Source of the DNA: an uncultured Actinomycetes bacterium
Lineage (GTDB): Bacteria > Actinomycetota > Actinomycetes > Nanopelagicales > Nanopelagicaceae
Reading direction: 5' to 3'
DNA: 14,763 bases
NCBI GenBank assembly: GCA_903852955.1
Contig: CAINSH010000146.1
Span: forward strand, 1 to 14,763
A model generated the notes under the pieces. It had not been told where the DNA came from, did no database searches, and saw only the letters and a list, made by a program, of their open reading frames with translations. This document shows, piece after piece, positions 13,180 to 14,763 of the stretch; position 1 is the stretch's first letter; every line of letters begins with the position of its first letter. The position numbers were made by a program, and so were the translations under genes.

Positions 13180-14763
13180 ATGCGAACTTTCCTAATTCGA
13201 TCAGCCATCTTTCTAAGTGGCATTGGTTTTGTAGCTGGGTCGGTTCTCTTTGCACTCGCTTATTTCACAGTTGAAATCCCTGATCCAAATGCATACGTAA
13301 ATTCACAATCCACAATTATTCAATATTCAAACGGTGTCGAAATTGGACGAATTGGAACACAAAATCGTCAAATTGTTCCGCTAGCAAAAATTCCTTTGAA
13401 TGTACGTCATGCAGTTTTGGCGGCCGAAGACAAAAACTTTTATTCAAACCGCGCATTTTCAATCACCGGAATTCTGCGCGCAGTTTTAAACAACTTACGC
13501 GGAGGATCGCTACAAGGTGGTTCAACAATCACACAGCAATACGCAAAGACCGCCTTTCTAACGCCAAGCCGAACTATTCAAAGAAAAATTAAAGAGTTAG
13601 TAATCTCTATTAAGTTAGAAAATCAACTTTCAAAAGATCAAATCTTTGAAAGTTATTTAAATACTATTTACTTTGGCCGCGGCTCATATGGAGTCATGAC
13701 CGCATCGCAGCAATATTTCAATCGAAACGTTGGTCAGCTCTCTGATTCACAAGCGGCAGTAATTGCCTCAATTCTTCGATCTCCTGGACTTTATGATCCA
13801 GCTTTTCAAAAAGGAAATGCCGAACGTTTAGCTGGACGCTTTGAGTATGTAAAAAATAATATGGTCGAAGCTGGCTGGTTAGATAAAGATGTCGCAGAAA
13901 AAATGGAACTTCCAAAAATCACTCCACGTTCAACTTCTGGTCAACTCAGCGGACCTAAGGGTCACATCATTGAAGCCGTACAAAAAGAGTTAGCAAAATT
14001 GGGTTTTAGCCAAGACCAACTTCTTGTTGGCGGGCTTGTTATTAAAACAACCCTTGATCAAAAAGCTCAACAATCTGCCGTAGATGCAGTAAATAAATTT
14101 TACCCAACAAAAGCTCCAGATAATCTTCACATTGGTTTAGTTGCAATTCGCCCTGGAACCGGCGAAATTGTTGCTCTATATGGTGGCCGCGACTATCTAG
14201 CTCGCCAATTAAGTGATGCGACTCAATCAATTGCATTGGCTGGTTCAACTTTTAAACCATTTGCAATCATTGCCGGCCTTGAGCAAGGAATTCCACTGAC
14301 ATCAATGTGGAACGGTGATTCGCCACAAGTTTTCGATGATGCCGGGAAACCATATGAAGTTTCTAACTATGGCAATGAAGGTTGGGGACAAATCGACTTG
14401 CTTTACGCAACTAAACATTCAGTTAACACCATCTTTGTTCCACTCGGAATAAAAGTAGGTCCAACTGCTGTAGTAGATGTTGCACGACGCGCAGGTATTC
14501 CAGAGTCAGTTGCCATGATGCCAACACCTTCAGTTGTGCTTGGCGTTGCAAGCCCACACGTCATCGATGTAGCAAATGCGTATGCAACTTTTGCCGCTCA
14601 AGGGATTAAATCAAAGCCGTATTTAGTTGCCCAAGTAATTGGTGCTAATAAAGGTGTCTTATATGAAGGCAAGCAAGAAACACAGGAAGTATTTTCTAAA
14701 GAAGTTATGGCTGATCTGACTTATTCGCTTAAAGGTGTTGTAACTGGCGGAACTGGATCTGCA
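13180..14763 (+). CDS. ponA: Class A penicillin-binding protein (GT51 glycosyltransferase plus transpeptidase), 3' end outside window
   Basis: 528 residues are visible with no stop, so the gene continues past the right edge. A short cytoplasmic start (MRTFLIR) and one membrane anchor (about 8-30) lead to a GT51 domain (about 50-225). That domain shows AAEDKNFY (81-88, catalytic Glu83), GGSTITQQYAK (113-123), RKIKEL (135-140) and YLNTIYFGRGSYGV (159-172). The transpeptidase domain begins near 315 with GSTFKPF (355-361, acylating Ser356 and Lys359) and the SVN triad (414-416). The KTG box would lie just beyond the edge. The enzyme polymerises lipid II and cross-links stem peptides outside the membrane, downstream of MurJ. 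After the catalytic Glu the usual His-x-Gly is replaced (FYSNRAFS). It starts 9 bp after the DUF5318 gene, so the two probably form an operon. Confidence 0.95.
   Translation, partial: MRTFLIRSAIFLSGIGFVAGSVLFALAYFTVEIPDPNAYVNSQSTIIQYSNGVEIGRIGTQNRQIVPLAKIPLNVRHAVLAAEDKNFYSNRAFSITGILRAVLNNLRGGSLQGGSTITQQYAKTAFLTPSRTIQRKIKELVISIKLENQLSKDQIFESYLNTIYFGRGSYGVMTASQQYFNRNVGQLSDSQAAVIASILRSPGLYDPAFQKGNAERLAGRFEYVKNNMVEAGWLDKDVAEKMELPKITPRSTSGQLSGPKGHIIEAVQKELAKLGFSQDQLLVGGLVIKTTLDQKAQQSAVDAVNKFYPTKAPDNLHIGLVAIRPGTGEIVALYGGRDYLARQLSDATQSIALAGSTFKPFAIIAGLEQGIPLTSMWNGDSPQVFDDAGKPYEVSNYGNEGWGQIDLLYATKHSVNTIFVPLGIKVGPTAVVDVARRAGIPESVAMMPTPSVVLGVASPHVIDVANAYATFAAQGIKSKPYLVAQVIGANKGVLYEGKQETQEVFSKEVMADLTYSLKGVVTGGTGSA

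Noticed and set aside
1..14763. Search for a new defence, mobile or biosynthetic system.
   Set aside because: Every long frame belongs to a known housekeeping family in conserved order; no integrase, transposase, direct-repeat array, att site or orphan cluster was seen.

Overview
This window looks like the origin-proximal core of a small, compact, rather AT-rich actinobacterial chromosome. The gene content and order match the conserved left flank of oriC in Actinobacteria: yidC, jag/khpB, rsmG (gidB), parA, parB, then in the opposite direction cwlM, trxA, trxB, murJ, a DUF6049-like membrane-anchored protein and a MutT4-like Nudix hydrolase, then a CCA-adding enzyme, an MFS transporter, a DUF5318 protein and a class A penicillin-binding protein. 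M. tuberculosis carries most of these as Rv3921c to Rv3907c. The moderate-to-low GC (30 to 58 % in sampled 60-base rows), very short or overlapping gene junctions and missing sigM-type genes suggest a streamlined actinobacterium such as a freshwater Nanopelagicales (acI) member. That placement is inference, not proof.

Layout. Positions 1-3065 (+): the C-terminal tail of YidC, KhpB/Jag, RsmG, ParA and ParB. Two parS centromere sites lie inside the first codons of rsmG and parA. Positions 3062-10005 (-): a tightly packed run that reads Nudix hydrolase, DUF6049-like protein, MurJ lipid II flippase, thioredoxin reductase, thioredoxin, a CwlM-like amidase homologue and a PLP-dependent aminotransferase, ending tail-to-tail on parB. 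Positions 10006-10037 are a 32-bp divergent promoter region. Positions 10038-11477 (+): CCA-adding enzyme, whose 3' end overlaps an MFS transporter (11442-12713, -) by 36 bp. Positions 12714-12756 are a second divergent promoter region. Positions 12757-14763 (+): a DUF5318 putative zinc-binding protein and a class A PBP that runs off the window.

How the genes work together. The window couples chromosome segregation (ParA, ParB, parS) with envelope biogenesis (YidC membrane insertion, MurJ lipid II flipping, CwlM control of peptidoglycan precursor synthesis, class A PBP polymerisation), redox homeostasis (TrxA/TrxB) and RNA maturation (RsmG, CCA enzyme, KhpB). No intergenic stretch exceeds about 60 bp. 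I found no rRNA, tRNA, CRISPR array, insertion sequence, phage or toxin-antitoxin module, and no convincing new multi-gene system.

The most interesting signals are in how ordinary genes are wired: parS sites dual-coded in the same reading frame (SRET) at two gene starts; a CwlM homologue that has lost parts of the amidase metal and catalytic sites; a recurring TAnnnT box 6-8 nt before start codons that lack a Shine-Dalgarno sequence (likely leaderless genes); an abrupt GC drop inside parA; and convergent genes whose 3' ends overlap with no terminator.
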